From Kaistella palustris DSM 21579 (GTDB lineage: Bacteria > Bacteroidota > Bacteroidia > Flavobacteriales > Weeksellaceae), in assembly GCF_000422265.1 (NCBI RefSeq), contig NZ_KE383813.1, forward strand, positions 235,919 through 299,918: DNA of 64,000 nucleotides. The letters run 5' to 3'. Positions 44,001 through 52,128 of this stretch are shown one piece after another (the stretch's first letter is position 1; every line of letters begins with the position of its first letter). Under the pieces are notes generated by a model, which did no database searches, was not told the origin of the DNA, and saw only the letters and a list, made by a program, of their open reading frames with translations. The position numbers and the translations under genes are program-made.

Positions 44001-44522
44001 CTGGGTTATATCATCGAACAGTGTAATGAGGCGATTTCGTACACCGAGGCGCCGGAAACCATCGGGCAGTTTTTGAAACAGAGGTTCCGCTGGAGTTTTG
44101 GAATCCTGCAAAGTTTCTGGAAACACCGCGATGCTATTTTCAGAAAAAAATACAAAAACTTCGGCAGGATTGCTTTGCCTAATATACTGCTCTATCAGAT
44201 CTTACTTCCGTTTCTGGCGCCGCTTGCGGACCTGCTGTTGGTGGTAAGTCTTATCCTGTCGGGATTGGGACTGATAGTCGCCGATCCGTACCACATTATC
44301 CTGTATTACATTATTTTTTCGTTGGTCGATATTCTGGGTGCGGCAGTAGCCTTTGCATTTGAAAAAGAAAATTTCGGCAAACTCATCTGGATGATTCCGC
44401 AGCGCGTGATCTATCGTCAGCTGATGTACTATATACTCTTTAAATCTATCCGGAAAGCCGTTAAAGGAGAAATCCAGAACTGGGGTGTTCTGAAACGTAC
44501 GGGAAATGTGAAAACTGCGTAA
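41085..44522 (+). CDS. Three-domain GH18 - polysaccharide deacetylase - GT2 fusion
   Basis: A 1145-aa membrane protein. After one N-terminal helix (residues 22-45) comes a GH18-like domain with the active-site strand GINIDFEEMNEN and WRLGSEDPRIW. Next, about residues 500-700, is a NodB deacetylase with LTFDDGPSAEFTPKIL, GNHTFTHGN, FRAPYN and ILLHDSGG. A helix at about 735-760 leads to a processive GT2 domain: SIIVPAYNEEVNAVRT, VDDGSSD, CIDADTQL, EDCDLTMRL and QRFRW, then membrane helices. This is the HasA/PgaC-type synthase architecture joined to processing enzymes, so it may make, deacetylate and trim one extracellular polysaccharide. The polymer is unknown. Confidence 0.92.
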   Translation: MPQDSRQVFQTNSAKRYRLTQWSIRLVASVLLFILIVVGIAVARGKNPSMPQMNSVGKLFQSKINPDNKFTLTTPLNKKFKGFKDFLQKKISAEKAGTNMVNARLIRGAFYVPWSPLSLYDLRTNGDKLNTIYPEWFFINPKTFQLDSRIDAEALSVMKHHKLSIQPILNNFISARGSQGNFSGELLHTVLHDKKIQNRLIAQIINTLKANQLQGINIDFEEMNENSDEFLNAFMKNLYTQFKNNGLTVSIDIMADNSDYDHNYLKNYTDYFIVMAYDEFNDSSQAGPVSEQKWIEKQLDQIAKDIPAEKLILGLGAYGRQWITDENGTRTEDLTYSQVIDRAKISKSTITFDENSYNLHYAYDFEGSDDEPSSKNSVWFTDAATAYNILRFSDDYRNAGTALWRLGSEDPRIWSFYARDLSTESLQKNPFSYTLLEMMPPNFNTKPTAIGSGEIINILYSPEQGRTKIQTDKNENLISSESYAQLPSGFLYEKFAEDSSRIGPGHKIILTFDDGPSAEFTPKILRILEKERVPATFFLIGENAEANIPLVQRINRDGFEIGNHTFTHGNLAKMSPERAALELKTTRSLIECITGKSTVLFRAPYNADSEPQTYEELEPLVQSKRDNYIAIGESIDPNDWNPKMNGDSIVNRTIRFATQNNASIILLHDSGGDTRQPTVDALPRIIKYFKDKGCKFTTVADLMKVPESELMPPVQRSWKNDLNFFFASASYWLGQIIYSLFLIGIILSVGRMIFMGILAWLQTKREKKLRADSHGIRRNLEVSIIVPAYNEEVNAVRTVNSLLNQDFENLNIVFVDDGSSDRTFENVKNAFLKNEKVKVFTKANGGKASALNFGISKTNAEFIVCIDADTQLKTDAVSQLMKTFYLHGRPAEVGAVAGNVKVGNEINMITKWQSIEYITSQNFDRRAFSLLNCITVIPGALGAFRRKAVLEAGGFTTDTLAEDCDLTMRLHKLGYIIEQCNEAISYTEAPETIGQFLKQRFRWSFGILQSFWKHRDAIFRKKYKNFGRIALPNILLYQILLPFLAPLADLLLVVSLILSGLGLIVADPYHIILYYIIFSLVDILGAAVAFAFEKENFGKLIWMIPQRVIYRQLMYYILFKSIRKAVKGEIQNWGVLKRTGNVKTA

Positions 44523-44542
44523 CTTAGAGATTTTCAAGTCAA

Positions 44543-47134
44543 ATGGCGGACAATATAATTTTATCTTTTAAAAAAATTCTCACGAAGATCCGCTGGCAGG
44601 AACTTCTTGCTATTCTCATTTTATTTCTGGCGTTTGTATTCTTCCGCAGCGAAAGGAAAGAAATGTCCTCGATCCTGCCGCAGCTGCATCATGCAAAACC
44701 ATTCTGGATCACGGTGGGAATTCTGCTCACACTGCTTTACGTATTTCTGCAGTGCGTGATGTATATTACCGCTTTTCGGGCAGTTGGTGTAAAACTGAAA
44801 ACTACAGATGCACTGGAACTGTTCCTGAAAAGAAATTTCCTCAGCGTCTTTCTGCCGGCTGGCGGAATAAGTTCGCTGGCATACACGCCGCGGCAGCTCA
44901 AGCGCAAGAACTTTGATAAGAACAGCATTCACAGGGCCAGCGCGATTTACGGTTTTACAGGCATTGTGACTGTTTTTCTTGTGGGCATTCCGGTCGTTGG
45001 TTATGCCGCTTTTGCCCATAAAAATTTTGGCAATTCCTGGATCTGGCTGGCGGGAACAGGCATCTTTATCGCCGCGGTCTTCGGGCTTGTAAACTCACTA
45101 AGGGCAAAAGGTTTTATCTATAGTTTTGCAGAAAAACATTTCCCAAAAAAGATAATTAAAGTTGACGGGTTTTTTGGTGGCGAGATCGATAGGAAATATT
45201 TTTACCTCACAATCATTATTTCCACACTTATAGAATTCTGCGGAATTTTTCATTTACTGATCGCAATGCTTGCTTTTGGTGCCGCCGGTTCATTTCCGGC
45301 CGCGGCGGTCGGTTATACAATTTCTGTATTGCTCATGCTGGTTTCCCCTTTTTTAAGAGGTTTGGGCGCGGTAGAATTCAGTCTTATTTTCATTCTGGCA
45401 AATTTCGGCTTTTCTCACAGTCAGGGGTTAGGAATCACTTTGCTGTACAGGATCTTTGAATTTTGGCTTCCTCTGCTGTTGGGGATTGTGGCATTTGTGT
45501 GGAAAGGGCGCAAAATCATCGCACGGATTTTGCCTGCAATTGCGATTTTTGTGTTGGGTTTAATCAACATTATCTCGGTGATCACGCCGCCGCTCGCAGA
45601 AAGACTGATCATCAGTAAAACCTATCTCTCGGAAAATATAATGCATCTTTCCAAAATACTCACTTTAATTGCGGGTATTCTGCTTATCGTTTCATCGGCC
45701 TACCTTTTGCGCGGCTTAAAAAGGGTGTGGTATTTTGCGCTGATTTTGGCCATTATTTCTTTTTTTGGAAATATCATTAAGGCGCTAGATTATGAAGAGG
45801 CTATCGCTGCGCTGGTCATTATTTTCATGCTGGTCATCAGCCGTAAAGAATATGTATTACAGACAAACCGGAAATATTTAAAACGTGGTTTCTCCTGGTT
45901 GTTGGGACTTTTATGCGCCGTGGTCATTTTTAATTTCCTCAGTTTTTATTTTATTGATGAGCGGCATTTCGGTATCGATTTTACCTGGAGCGAGTCGCTT
46001 TATTACACGCTGCACAGTTTCCTGCTTTTTCAGGACAGCGGCCTGCATCCGAAAACAGGTTTTGCACGTGACTTTGAGTACATCAATTATTTCCTGGGAA
46101 TTATTTCCTGGCTGCTTCTTATTTTTTCACTTTTTAATGTCCGCAAACTGGTAAGTTCAGAAGAAAATTCCGGTGATTTTGCAGAAGCCCGAAATCTGGT
46201 CAGCAACTATGGAACGTCGGCACTGGATTTCTTTAAAACGGCAAAAGATAAACAGTTTTATTTTTCCGATGTCGCCGAAGGTTTTGTGGCTTACCGCATC
46301 GCAAATCATTTTGCCTTCGTGCTCGAGGAACCGGTTTGCGCAGAAGAAAACAAAGCAGAAATCATTGAAGAGTTTGAAGATTACTGCCGCAGTCACGGTT
46401 TAAAATCGGTGTATTACCGTGTGGATGAAGAAAGTCTGTATCTTTTTAAACCCTTTAAAAAGCAAAAATTATTCATAGGTCAGGAAGCGATTATGAACAC
46501 AGCAACTTTCAAACTCGAAGGGAAAGAAAGGAAATCGCTGAGAAACGGGCTGAATGCTTTGGCTAAAAAAGGATATGAAGCAGAAATTTTGTACAGTCCG
46601 CACACGGCGCCAATCCTCAATGAAATCCAACGTATTTCCGATGAATGGCTAAAGGAATTCAACAAAGAGGAAATGGTATTTTCTCAGGGAATGTTTGACC
46701 GCGCAGAGATCGCGAATCAGGACCTGATCGTCATTAAAAATCCTGAAGGAAAGTTTGAAGCTTTTCTTAATATCATTCCGGATTTTGCGCCCGAGGAATG
46801 TACTTACGACCTGATCCGCAAAACGGTTAACGCGCCAAACGGAAGCATGGATGCGATGATCGTGAAACTGGTTTCTTATGCGAAATCCAAAAATCTGCAG
46901 TACATTAATCTTGGGCTGACTCCTTTGGGCGGCCTGAAACAGCCAGACAACACCGCAGAGGAAATACTGAAATTTGTATACAACCGTATCGGCAGTTTCA
47001 GGCATTACCAAAACCTGCGCGATTTTAAGGAAAAATATACTGACCGCTGGGAAAACAAATACCTGGTGTATGGCAGCGATTTCGACTTACTGCAGATTCC
47101 GGCTGCCTTAAACAAAATTACAAAACCGACATGA
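44543..47134 (+). CDS. mprF: MprF-like lysyl-phosphatidylglycerol synthase/flippase
   Basis: The 863-aa protein starts with many membrane segments (residues 1-530; flippase domain with FLKRNFLSVFLPAGGISSLA) and ends with a soluble DUF2156 aminoacyl-transferase domain (about 535-855; TFKLEGKERKSLRNGLNALA, INLGLTPLGGL and a C-terminal SFRHYQNLRDFKEKYTDRW). MprF transfers an amino acid, usually lysine, from tRNA to phosphatidylglycerol and flips the product, reducing surface charge. The following lipoprotein gene overlaps its stop by 4 bp. Confidence 0.93.
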   Translation: MADNIILSFKKILTKIRWQELLAILILFLAFVFFRSERKEMSSILPQLHHAKPFWITVGILLTLLYVFLQCVMYITAFRAVGVKLKTTDALELFLKRNFLSVFLPAGGISSLAYTPRQLKRKNFDKNSIHRASAIYGFTGIVTVFLVGIPVVGYAAFAHKNFGNSWIWLAGTGIFIAAVFGLVNSLRAKGFIYSFAEKHFPKKIIKVDGFFGGEIDRKYFYLTIIISTLIEFCGIFHLLIAMLAFGAAGSFPAAAVGYTISVLLMLVSPFLRGLGAVEFSLIFILANFGFSHSQGLGITLLYRIFEFWLPLLLGIVAFVWKGRKIIARILPAIAIFVLGLINIISVITPPLAERLIISKTYLSENIMHLSKILTLIAGILLIVSSAYLLRGLKRVWYFALILAIISFFGNIIKALDYEEAIAALVIIFMLVISRKEYVLQTNRKYLKRGFSWLLGLLCAVVIFNFLSFYFIDERHFGIDFTWSESLYYTLHSFLLFQDSGLHPKTGFARDFEYINYFLGIISWLLLIFSLFNVRKLVSSEENSGDFAEARNLVSNYGTSALDFFKTAKDKQFYFSDVAEGFVAYRIANHFAFVLEEPVCAEENKAEIIEEFEDYCRSHGLKSVYYRVDEESLYLFKPFKKQKLFIGQEAIMNTATFKLEGKERKSLRNGLNALAKKGYEAEILYSPHTAPILNEIQRISDEWLKEFNKEEMVFSQGMFDRAEIANQDLIVIKNPEGKFEAFLNIIPDFAPEECTYDLIRKTVNAPNGSMDAMIVKLVSYAKSKNLQYINLGLTPLGGLKQPDNTAEEILKFVYNRIGSFRHYQNLRDFKEKYTDRWENKYLVYGSDFDLLQIPAALNKITKPT

Positions 47135-47802
47135 AAAAGTTTGCGCAGTTTCTCGGCGTCAGTTCGCTGCTTATTTTAATTTCCTGCAAAACGTCAGATC
47201 CGTTTCCTGTATCGTCGTGGAACGGTAACAGCACGAAGCCGGTCATTTTTTACGTGAGCGGCGACGGTGGTTTCAACACCTTTTCGAAATCACTTTCGCA
47301 GGAACTTCACCGGTTCGGTTATGATGTTTTTGCGCTGAACAGTAAGAAATATTTCTGGAAAAAACGTACGCCGGCGGGCGCCTCTGCCGACACCGAAATA
47401 TTCCTGAAAGAGCTCATCAAAAACCGGAAAAATAAAAAAATAATTCTTATCGGCTATTCTTACGGTGCAGATGTGGTACCTTTTATTTACAACCGTTTTG
47501 ACCCGGATTTTCAAAAGAACATCAGCAGTCTGATCATTGTAGGACCCTCAAAAGTCAACGATTTTGAAATTCATTTACAGGAATATGTCACCGGAGAAAA
47601 GGAATATGGATTCAGCGTAATTTCGGAGATCAACCGCCTGAAAGGTGTTCCGGTAACTGTGGTAGTCAGCGATTTCGAGAAGTTACATTTTCCGATGCAG
47701 GAAATTACATTAAAAAAATATAACTTCCTGCACCTCGCGGGAAATCATCAGTATAATGGAAATACAAAGATGCTCGCCGATGCACTGGTGAAATATTTTT
47801 GA
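47131..47802 (+). CDS. AcvB/VirJ-type alpha/beta hydrolase lipoprotein
   Basis: A 223-aa protein that starts MKKFAQFLGVSSLLILISCK (lipoprotein signal, Cys about 19). The hydrolase part has FYVSGDGGFNTFSKSL, the nucleophile elbow LIGYSYGADVVPF and a late HLAGNHQYNG histidine. In Agrobacterium, AcvB of this family cleaves lysyl-phosphatidylglycerol and is encoded with the LpiA synthase. Here the gene overlaps the mprF stop (ATGA), which supports the same pairing of synthesis and turnover. Confidence in the family is high and in the substrate moderate. Confidence 0.87.
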   Translation: MKKFAQFLGVSSLLILISCKTSDPFPVSSWNGNSTKPVIFYVSGDGGFNTFSKSLSQELHRFGYDVFALNSKKYFWKKRTPAGASADTEIFLKELIKNRKNKKIILIGYSYGADVVPFIYNRFDPDFQKNISSLIIVGPSKVNDFEIHLQEYVTGEKEYGFSVISEINRLKGVPVTVVVSDFEKLHFPMQEITLKKYNFLHLAGNHQYNGNTKMLADALVKYF

Positions 47803-47861
47803 TTAATGATTTCATAATAAATAAAAACGCTGCCGGCAAAAAACCATTAAAAACACAGATC

Positions 47862-48413
47862 ATGAGAAATAAAAAATACGTGCTGGATCTGCTCAAGAAT
47901 GAAAATGAACAGCTGCACAAACTGCATGCGATCATAGAAAAAGCCATTGAAGAAGAAACGCTAATCACCTCCACAGTTGCCGAAGATGATGAAAGCCGCA
48001 CGACCGGCGAAATACTATCCGACAGAGTTGCACAGTTTGGTGGCAGCTGGAAATTCATTATTATTTTCGCACTTGGCCTAATGCTTTGGATTGTGTTTAA
48101 CACTGAGGTCATGCACAACACAAGTTTCGATCCGTATCCCTATATTTTGCTGAACTTGATTCTGTCCTGCATCGCCGCTATTCAGGCACCGATCATCATG
48201 ATGAGCCAAAACCGAAAGGAAGCTAAAGACCGCAAAAGAGCCGTGAATGATTACATGATCAATTTAAAATCCGAGATCGAGATCCGCAACCTGCACGAGA
48301 AAGTAGACCTTTCCATCGTTGACCAGTATAAAAACCTGTGCGACATTCAGCAAAAACAGCTACAACTTCTGGAGGAAATGAACCGCAAATTAAAGGTGAT
48401 GGGAAAGATCTGA
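47862..48413 (+). CDS. DUF1003 membrane protein
   Basis: From ATG 47862 the protein is 183 aa: a charged N-terminal helix (LLKNENEQLHKLHAIIEKAI), two membrane segments with the DUF1003 pattern (GGSWKFIIIFALGLMLWIVFN, then FDPYPYILLNLILSCIAAIQ ending MMSQNR) and a C-terminal coiled coil. The frame is open from TTG 47799, but the first residues there do not look conserved. Function unknown. It follows the VirJ-type gene closely and is probably the last gene of the envelope operon. Confidence 0.88.
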   Translation: MRNKKYVLDLLKNENEQLHKLHAIIEKAIEEETLITSTVAEDDESRTTGEILSDRVAQFGGSWKFIIIFALGLMLWIVFNTEVMHNTSFDPYPYILLNLILSCIAAIQAPIIMMSQNRKEAKDRKRAVNDYMINLKSEIEIRNLHEKVDLSIVDQYKNLCDIQQKQLQLLEEMNRKLKVMGKI

Positions 48414-48487
48414 AATTTAAAGTTAGTTGAGACGGAAAATTTTTTTTATTTTTATTTAAAGAATTACCTTCAAAATAAACATCATTT

Positions 48488-48676
48488 ATGGAACAGATTT
48501 TCTGGATTTGCGTAAAGATCATGCAGCTTATGAGCAACGCGCTGGGCATTACTTATCAGCAGCTGAATGTGCTGCTCTTTGTTGTTCTGCATCCCGCAAT
48601 CACAATATATTTATTTTTCCTCTACCGGAAATATAAAAAACGCTGCACGGAATTAGCGGCAAGTTCGGCGGATTAA
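48488..48676 (+). CDS. Small single-pass membrane protein, 62 aa
   Basis: The protein reads MEQIFWICVKIMQLMSNALG, then a hydrophobic helix (LNVLLFVVLHPAITIYLFFL) and a basic end (YRKYKKRC). The topology is plausible and the frame is not a shadow of another gene. I recognise no family. Confidence 0.62.
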   Translation: MEQIFWICVKIMQLMSNALGITYQQLNVLLFVVLHPAITIYLFFLYRKYKKRCTELAASSAD

Positions 48677-48685
48677 GAACGTTCC

Positions 48686-49408
48686 CTATTCCACTGTTTT
48701 TTCAGAATCTTCCAGTAAATTTTCCAGTTCCTGCATTTCCTTTTCGGTGAGGTCGCGCCATTTGCCGACCGGCAGATCCAGTTTGATGTTCATGATTCGG
48801 ATTCGTTTCAGCTTCTTCACTTCATAGCCTAAAAATTCGCACATCCGGCGGATCTGGCGGTTGAGACCCTGTGTTAACACAATTCTAAAACTTAAGGCAT
48901 CGATCTGTTCCACTTCACATTTTTTGGTTACCGTTCCCAAAATTGGAACTCCACTGCGCATTTCATGAAGAAATTTGGGTGTGATCGGATGGTTTACCCG
49001 TACAATATATTCCTTCTCATGATTATTTCGGGCACGCAGGATTTTATTTACAATATCACCGTCGGAAGTCAGCAGGATCAGACCTTCACTGGGTTTATCC
49101 AGTCTGCCGATAGGAAAAATCCTTTTCGGGTGGTTAATGAATTCTACGATATTATCGCGCTCGCGTTTCGTATCGGTGGTACAGACTATTCCTACAGGTT
49201 TGTTCAGAACAATATACACATGTTTTTCCTCGGTTTTTCTAATGGAATTTCCATCGACGAAAATTTCGTCTTCGTCGGAAACTTTGGTTCCCAGTTCCGG
49301 AACCACTCCGTTGATGGTAATCCTGCCCTGCTCCAGAAGCCGGTCAGCTTCTCTGCGCGAGCAGTAACCCACTTCCGAAAGGTATTTATTAATCCGTGTC
49401 TTTTCCAT
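48686..49408 (-). CDS. rluF: 23S rRNA pseudouridine synthase (RluF/RluB family)
   Basis: From ATG 49408 the 240-aa protein has an N-terminal S4 RNA-binding domain ([20 protein letters not shown]) and the RsuA/RluF catalytic motif [18 protein letters not shown] with the catalytic aspartate. [18 protein letters not shown] is typical of the RluF branch (U2604 of 23S rRNA). Its first bases overlap the 3' end of the outer-membrane protein gene by 20 bp. Confidence 0.92.
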   Translation of the reverse strand: MEKTRINKYLSEVGYCSRREADRLLEQGRITINGVVPELGTKVSDEDEIFVDGNSIRKTEEKHVYIVLNKPVGIVCTTDTKRERDNIVEFINHPKRIFPIGRLDKPSEGLILLTSDGDIVNKILRARNNHEKEYIVRVNHPITPKFLHEMRSGVPILGTVTKKCEVEQIDALSFRIVLTQGLNRQIRRMCEFLGYEVKKLKRIRIMNIKLDLPVGKWRDLTEKEMQELENLLEDSEKTVE

Positions 49409-49973
49409 ATTTGTTATAATTCTTATTGCTGAACAAAGTGATACCGTAAAACGCACCGACAAAAACCACGCCCGTATTTCCCAACTGCTGACCTTCCAGA
49501 TAAAACCCGGCCTGCTGGCTGAGCCGCTTGCTGAAAGATAATAAAGTTCCTGCTTTCACACCCCAAAAATCTGCATTGTTGACCGCAGAATCATTAAGCT
49601 GAAAACCATAAGTCAGATCCACGAAATAGGGATCGTCGTCAAGGTTGAACAGGATTTTGGGCTGAATAACTGCGTAAAAAGTATGGAAATTATCAGCAGT
49701 GTATGTATATTTCAAACCACCACCTAAAGCTAAATTTGGAATAAAATTATAACCGGCAACTGCCGAAACGCCGTAAGAGAAATCGTTGGGATAATTATTA
49801 TTGTAAATATAATTGGGATCGGTTTCTTTGTCGCGGTTACTTTTAATGATATTTGACAAGTTAAAACCTGCACTCACTTCCGGCGAAAAATAAAAACCCA
49901 TTGCCGGTCTTTTCAGCTTCTGACCAAAAGCCAATATTGACATTAATAAAAACAATAAGGTAATTTTTTTCAT
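49389..49973 (-). CDS. Outer-membrane beta-barrel protein
   Basis: ATG 49973 starts [20 protein letters not shown], a Sec signal peptide. The mature part (about 175 aa) has alternating amphipathic strands, such as [20 protein letters not shown] and [20 protein letters not shown], and ends in aromatic-rich strands ([19 protein letters not shown]). This suits a small porin-like barrel. The frame is open far upstream, but only this start gives a signal peptide. Function unknown. Confidence 0.8.
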   Translation of the reverse strand: MKKITLLFLLMSILAFGQKLKRPAMGFYFSPEVSAGFNLSNIIKSNRDKETDPNYIYNNNYPNDFSYGVSAVAGYNFIPNLALGGGLKYTYTADNFHTFYAVIQPKILFNLDDDPYFVDLTYGFQLNDSAVNNADFWGVKAGTLLSFSKRLSQQAGFYLEGQQLGNTGVVFVGAFYGITLFSNKNYNKYGKDTD

Positions 49974-50043
49974 ATATTTTTTTAAAGGATATCGGAACCA
50001 ACTGTCTTGTTCTGAACGAAACAAACGATTACTGAAAGTATAG

Positions 50044-50775
50044 TTACGATTCGCTGTTATTCTGGGAAAGGTCTTTGTTGAAATCGGCGAAACGGTAGTC
50101 GTCATTTAAATAATCTGAACTGCCATTTTCTATAGTATATTCACCGATCTTTGTCCGGCGCAGATTGGTAAGATAAGCACCAACACCAAGCTCCTGACCA
50201 ATGTCGTGGGCTAAACTCCGGATATATGTTCCCTTGGAGCAGCCAACAGTAAAGCCTATGAACGGCAGATCAACTTCTACATCTTTTATATAATTAATGG
50301 TGGTCTTCCGGGATTTCATTTCTACGTCTTTGCCGGCGCGCGCAAGGTCGTAAGCGCGGTTTCCGTCGATTTTTATGGCAGAAAAGACCGGTGGTTTCTG
50401 GTCGATCTCGCCGAGAAATCTGCTTAATGTCTCCTGAATATTTTCTTCTGTAATAAGCGAAATATCACGGTGAAGGATTTCTGGTTTTTCGGTATCATAG
50501 GATTCGGTCTGTACGCCGATCTTTATCTCGGTCAGATATTCTTTGGGCGCATCCTGGATTTCGGGAATTATTTTGGTGAATTTGCCGGTGCAGACTATGA
50601 GCAATCCCGTAGCGCGCGGATCGAGTGTTCCGGCGTGTCCGATCTTAAATTTTTTTGGCAGGTTAAATTCCCTCTTCAGTTTGTACTTCAGTTTATTTAC
50701 TGCCTGAAAGCTCGTCCAGTCCAAAGGTTTGTCGAGAAGGATGATCTGGCCCTGTAAAAAATCTGTATCGGTCAT
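50044..50775 (-). CDS. truB: tRNA pseudouridine(55) synthase
   Basis: From ATG 50775 the 243-aa protein begins MTDTDFLQGQIILLDKPLDW and has the catalytic motif KIGHAGTLDPRATGLLIVCTG with Asp, and KPPVFSAIKIDGNRAYDLAR and GTYIRSLAHDIGQELG in order. It converts U55 to pseudouridine in the T loop of tRNAs. The frame is open further upstream to 50886, but that part is translated from a GC-rich repeat element. Confidence 0.95.
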   Translation of the reverse strand: MTDTDFLQGQIILLDKPLDWTSFQAVNKLKYKLKREFNLPKKFKIGHAGTLDPRATGLLIVCTGKFTKIIPEIQDAPKEYLTEIKIGVQTESYDTEKPEILHRDISLITEENIQETLSRFLGEIDQKPPVFSAIKIDGNRAYDLARAGKDVEMKSRKTTINYIKDVEVDLPFIGFTVGCSKGTYIRSLAHDIGQELGVGAYLTNLRRTKIGEYTIENGSSDYLNDDYRFADFNKDLSQNNSES

Positions 50776-50810
50776 TTTAAAAACAAAATTGGTAAAGATA
50801 AAGGCTCTGC

Positions 50811-50883
50811 AGCCCGACCTGAGTGGAGCTCTCCCGCGCCGCAGGCGGCGCGGGAAGCGGGAACGGAGGGCGGAAAAAGCTGC
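50811..50883. repeat. Intergenic repeat element with a perfect GC hairpin (copy 1)
   Basis: Starts AGCCCGACCTGAGTGGAGC, contains CCCGCGCCGC-AG-GCGGCGCGGG (10-bp perfect arms, 50833-50854) and ends GCGGGAACGGAGGGCGGAAA. The flanks resemble those of the element at 56370-56480, while the hairpin is different. It separates uppP from truB. Confidence 0.75.
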
Positions 50884-50931
50884 CATAAAAAAAGCAACAT
50901 CACTGCTCCGTTTTCTGCCACATTAAATAAC

Positions 50932-51744
50932 TTATTTAAACTGCGTAAAATAGATCAGCAAAATAATTCCCACTATGATCCGGTACCAACCCCAGGGCTT
51001 AAAACCGTATTTTGTAAGCACACCGATGAAGAATTTAATCGCCAAAACTGCCACTACAAACGCAATGAGGTTTCCCATAAGAAACAGCATCAGGTTATTG
51101 TCCTGCATCAAAAGTTCGTAACCTTTCTGCGAGGCGCCGGCATGATTCCAGTCTTTCAGCACAAGTGAATACACGGTAACCGCAAGCATGGTTGGAACAG
51201 CGAGAAAAAATGAAAATTCAGCGGCCGCCTTGCGCGTGAGTTTTTGCTGCATTCCACCGATGATTGAAGCGGCACTGCGGCTTGTTCCCGGCATCATGGC
51301 GAGACACTGCCAGAAACCGATGACCAACGCACTTTTGTAAGAAACTTCCTTTTCATCATTAATGACGGGGTTTTTGAAAACTTTATCAATAAATAAAAGC
51401 ACGATACCGCCGATTATAAGTACGATGGCGATGGGAACGGGATCGCCCAAAACTGCTTCAATCCTGTCATCGAAAAGCTTGCCCAGGACCAAAGCCGGAA
51501 TTACGGCTATCGCAAGTTTGTAATAAAAACTGAGGTTTTTGAAATCGAAAAACTTTTTCCAGTACAGAAAAACCACGGCGAGAATGGCACCGAACTGAAT
51601 CGAAACCTGAAACATCTTCACAAACTCATCTTCCTGAATGCCGAAGATGGAACTTGTAAAAATCATGTGCGCTGTGGATGAGACCGGCAAAAACTCGGTT
51701 AAACCTTCGATAATGGCGATGATGATCGCTTGAATTAAATCCAT
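50932..51744 (-). CDS. uppP: Undecaprenyl-diphosphatase
   Basis: A 270-aa membrane protein of the BacA/UppP family: IIAIIEGLTEFLPVSSTAHM (first signature, with the Glu/Ser/His residues) and MMPGTSRSAASIIGG (second signature, with PGxSRS variant PGTSRS). It recycles undecaprenyl pyrophosphate for wall and polysaccharide synthesis. Upstream are a DUF3098 gene and ftsX on the same strand, a gene order common in this group. Confidence 0.95.
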   Translation of the reverse strand: MDLIQAIIIAIIEGLTEFLPVSSTAHMIFTSSIFGIQEDEFVKMFQVSIQFGAILAVVFLYWKKFFDFKNLSFYYKLAIAVIPALVLGKLFDDRIEAVLGDPVPIAIVLIIGGIVLLFIDKVFKNPVINDEKEVSYKSALVIGFWQCLAMMPGTSRSAASIIGGMQQKLTRKAAAEFSFFLAVPTMLAVTVYSLVLKDWNHAGASQKGYELLMQDNNLMLFLMGNLIAFVVAVLAIKFFIGVLTKYGFKPWGWYRIIVGIILLIYFTQFK

Positions 51745-51822
51745 TTTGTATGTCTGAGATTAAAAAAAACTTTGGCAAAGTGCGAAACTTTGACAAAGTG
51801 GTATGTTGCTGCGTGTTTAATT

Positions 51823-52128
51823 TTACGCTTTGTTTCTTTTGAGAATAGCAAAAACTTCGACCACAAAACCTGCGATTACAAGCAAAGGTGCAATTCTGAT
51901 CCTGCGGATAGAGAAAATTCCCCCATTCCACGAATTAGGGTCGAATTTCCCATCAACTGTATTGGCGTCCGGGCCCATCATCAGCAGAAAACCGAGAACG
52001 ATGAGCACCAGGCCGATCTGCATGAGTCTGTAATTCTGTTTACCAAAGTAGAAACCCGGCTGCGGCGGAGTATCCACCTGTTTCTTACCGATATTATCGG
52101 CGGAGAAATTTTTATTCTTTTTGCTCAT
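51823..52128 (-). CDS. DUF3098 membrane protein
   Basis: A 101-aa protein with a polar N-terminus, two membrane helices (LMQIGLVLIVLGFLLMMGPD and IAPLLVIAGFVVEVFAIL) and between them FDPNSWNGGIFSIRRIRIAP, the DUF3098 core. It starts at the base next to the ftsX stop codon, so the two genes are tightly joined. The tie to FtsX suggests an envelope or division role, without proof. Confidence 0.88.
   Translation of the reverse strand: MSKKNKNFSADNIGKKQVDTPPQPGFYFGKQNYRLMQIGLVLIVLGFLLMMGPDANTVDGKFDPNSWNGGIFSIRRIRIAPLLVIAGFVVEVFAILKRNKA

Noticed and set aside
49974-50105. Extended N-terminus of the outer-membrane protein overlapping truB
   Set aside because: Only ATG 49973 gives a signal peptide. 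The extension overlaps the 3' end of truB in another frame.
50776-50886. Extended N-terminus of TruB (Arg-rich)
   Set aside because: The Arg-rich stretch comes from the GC-rich hairpin element. ATG 50775 gives the normal family N-terminus.
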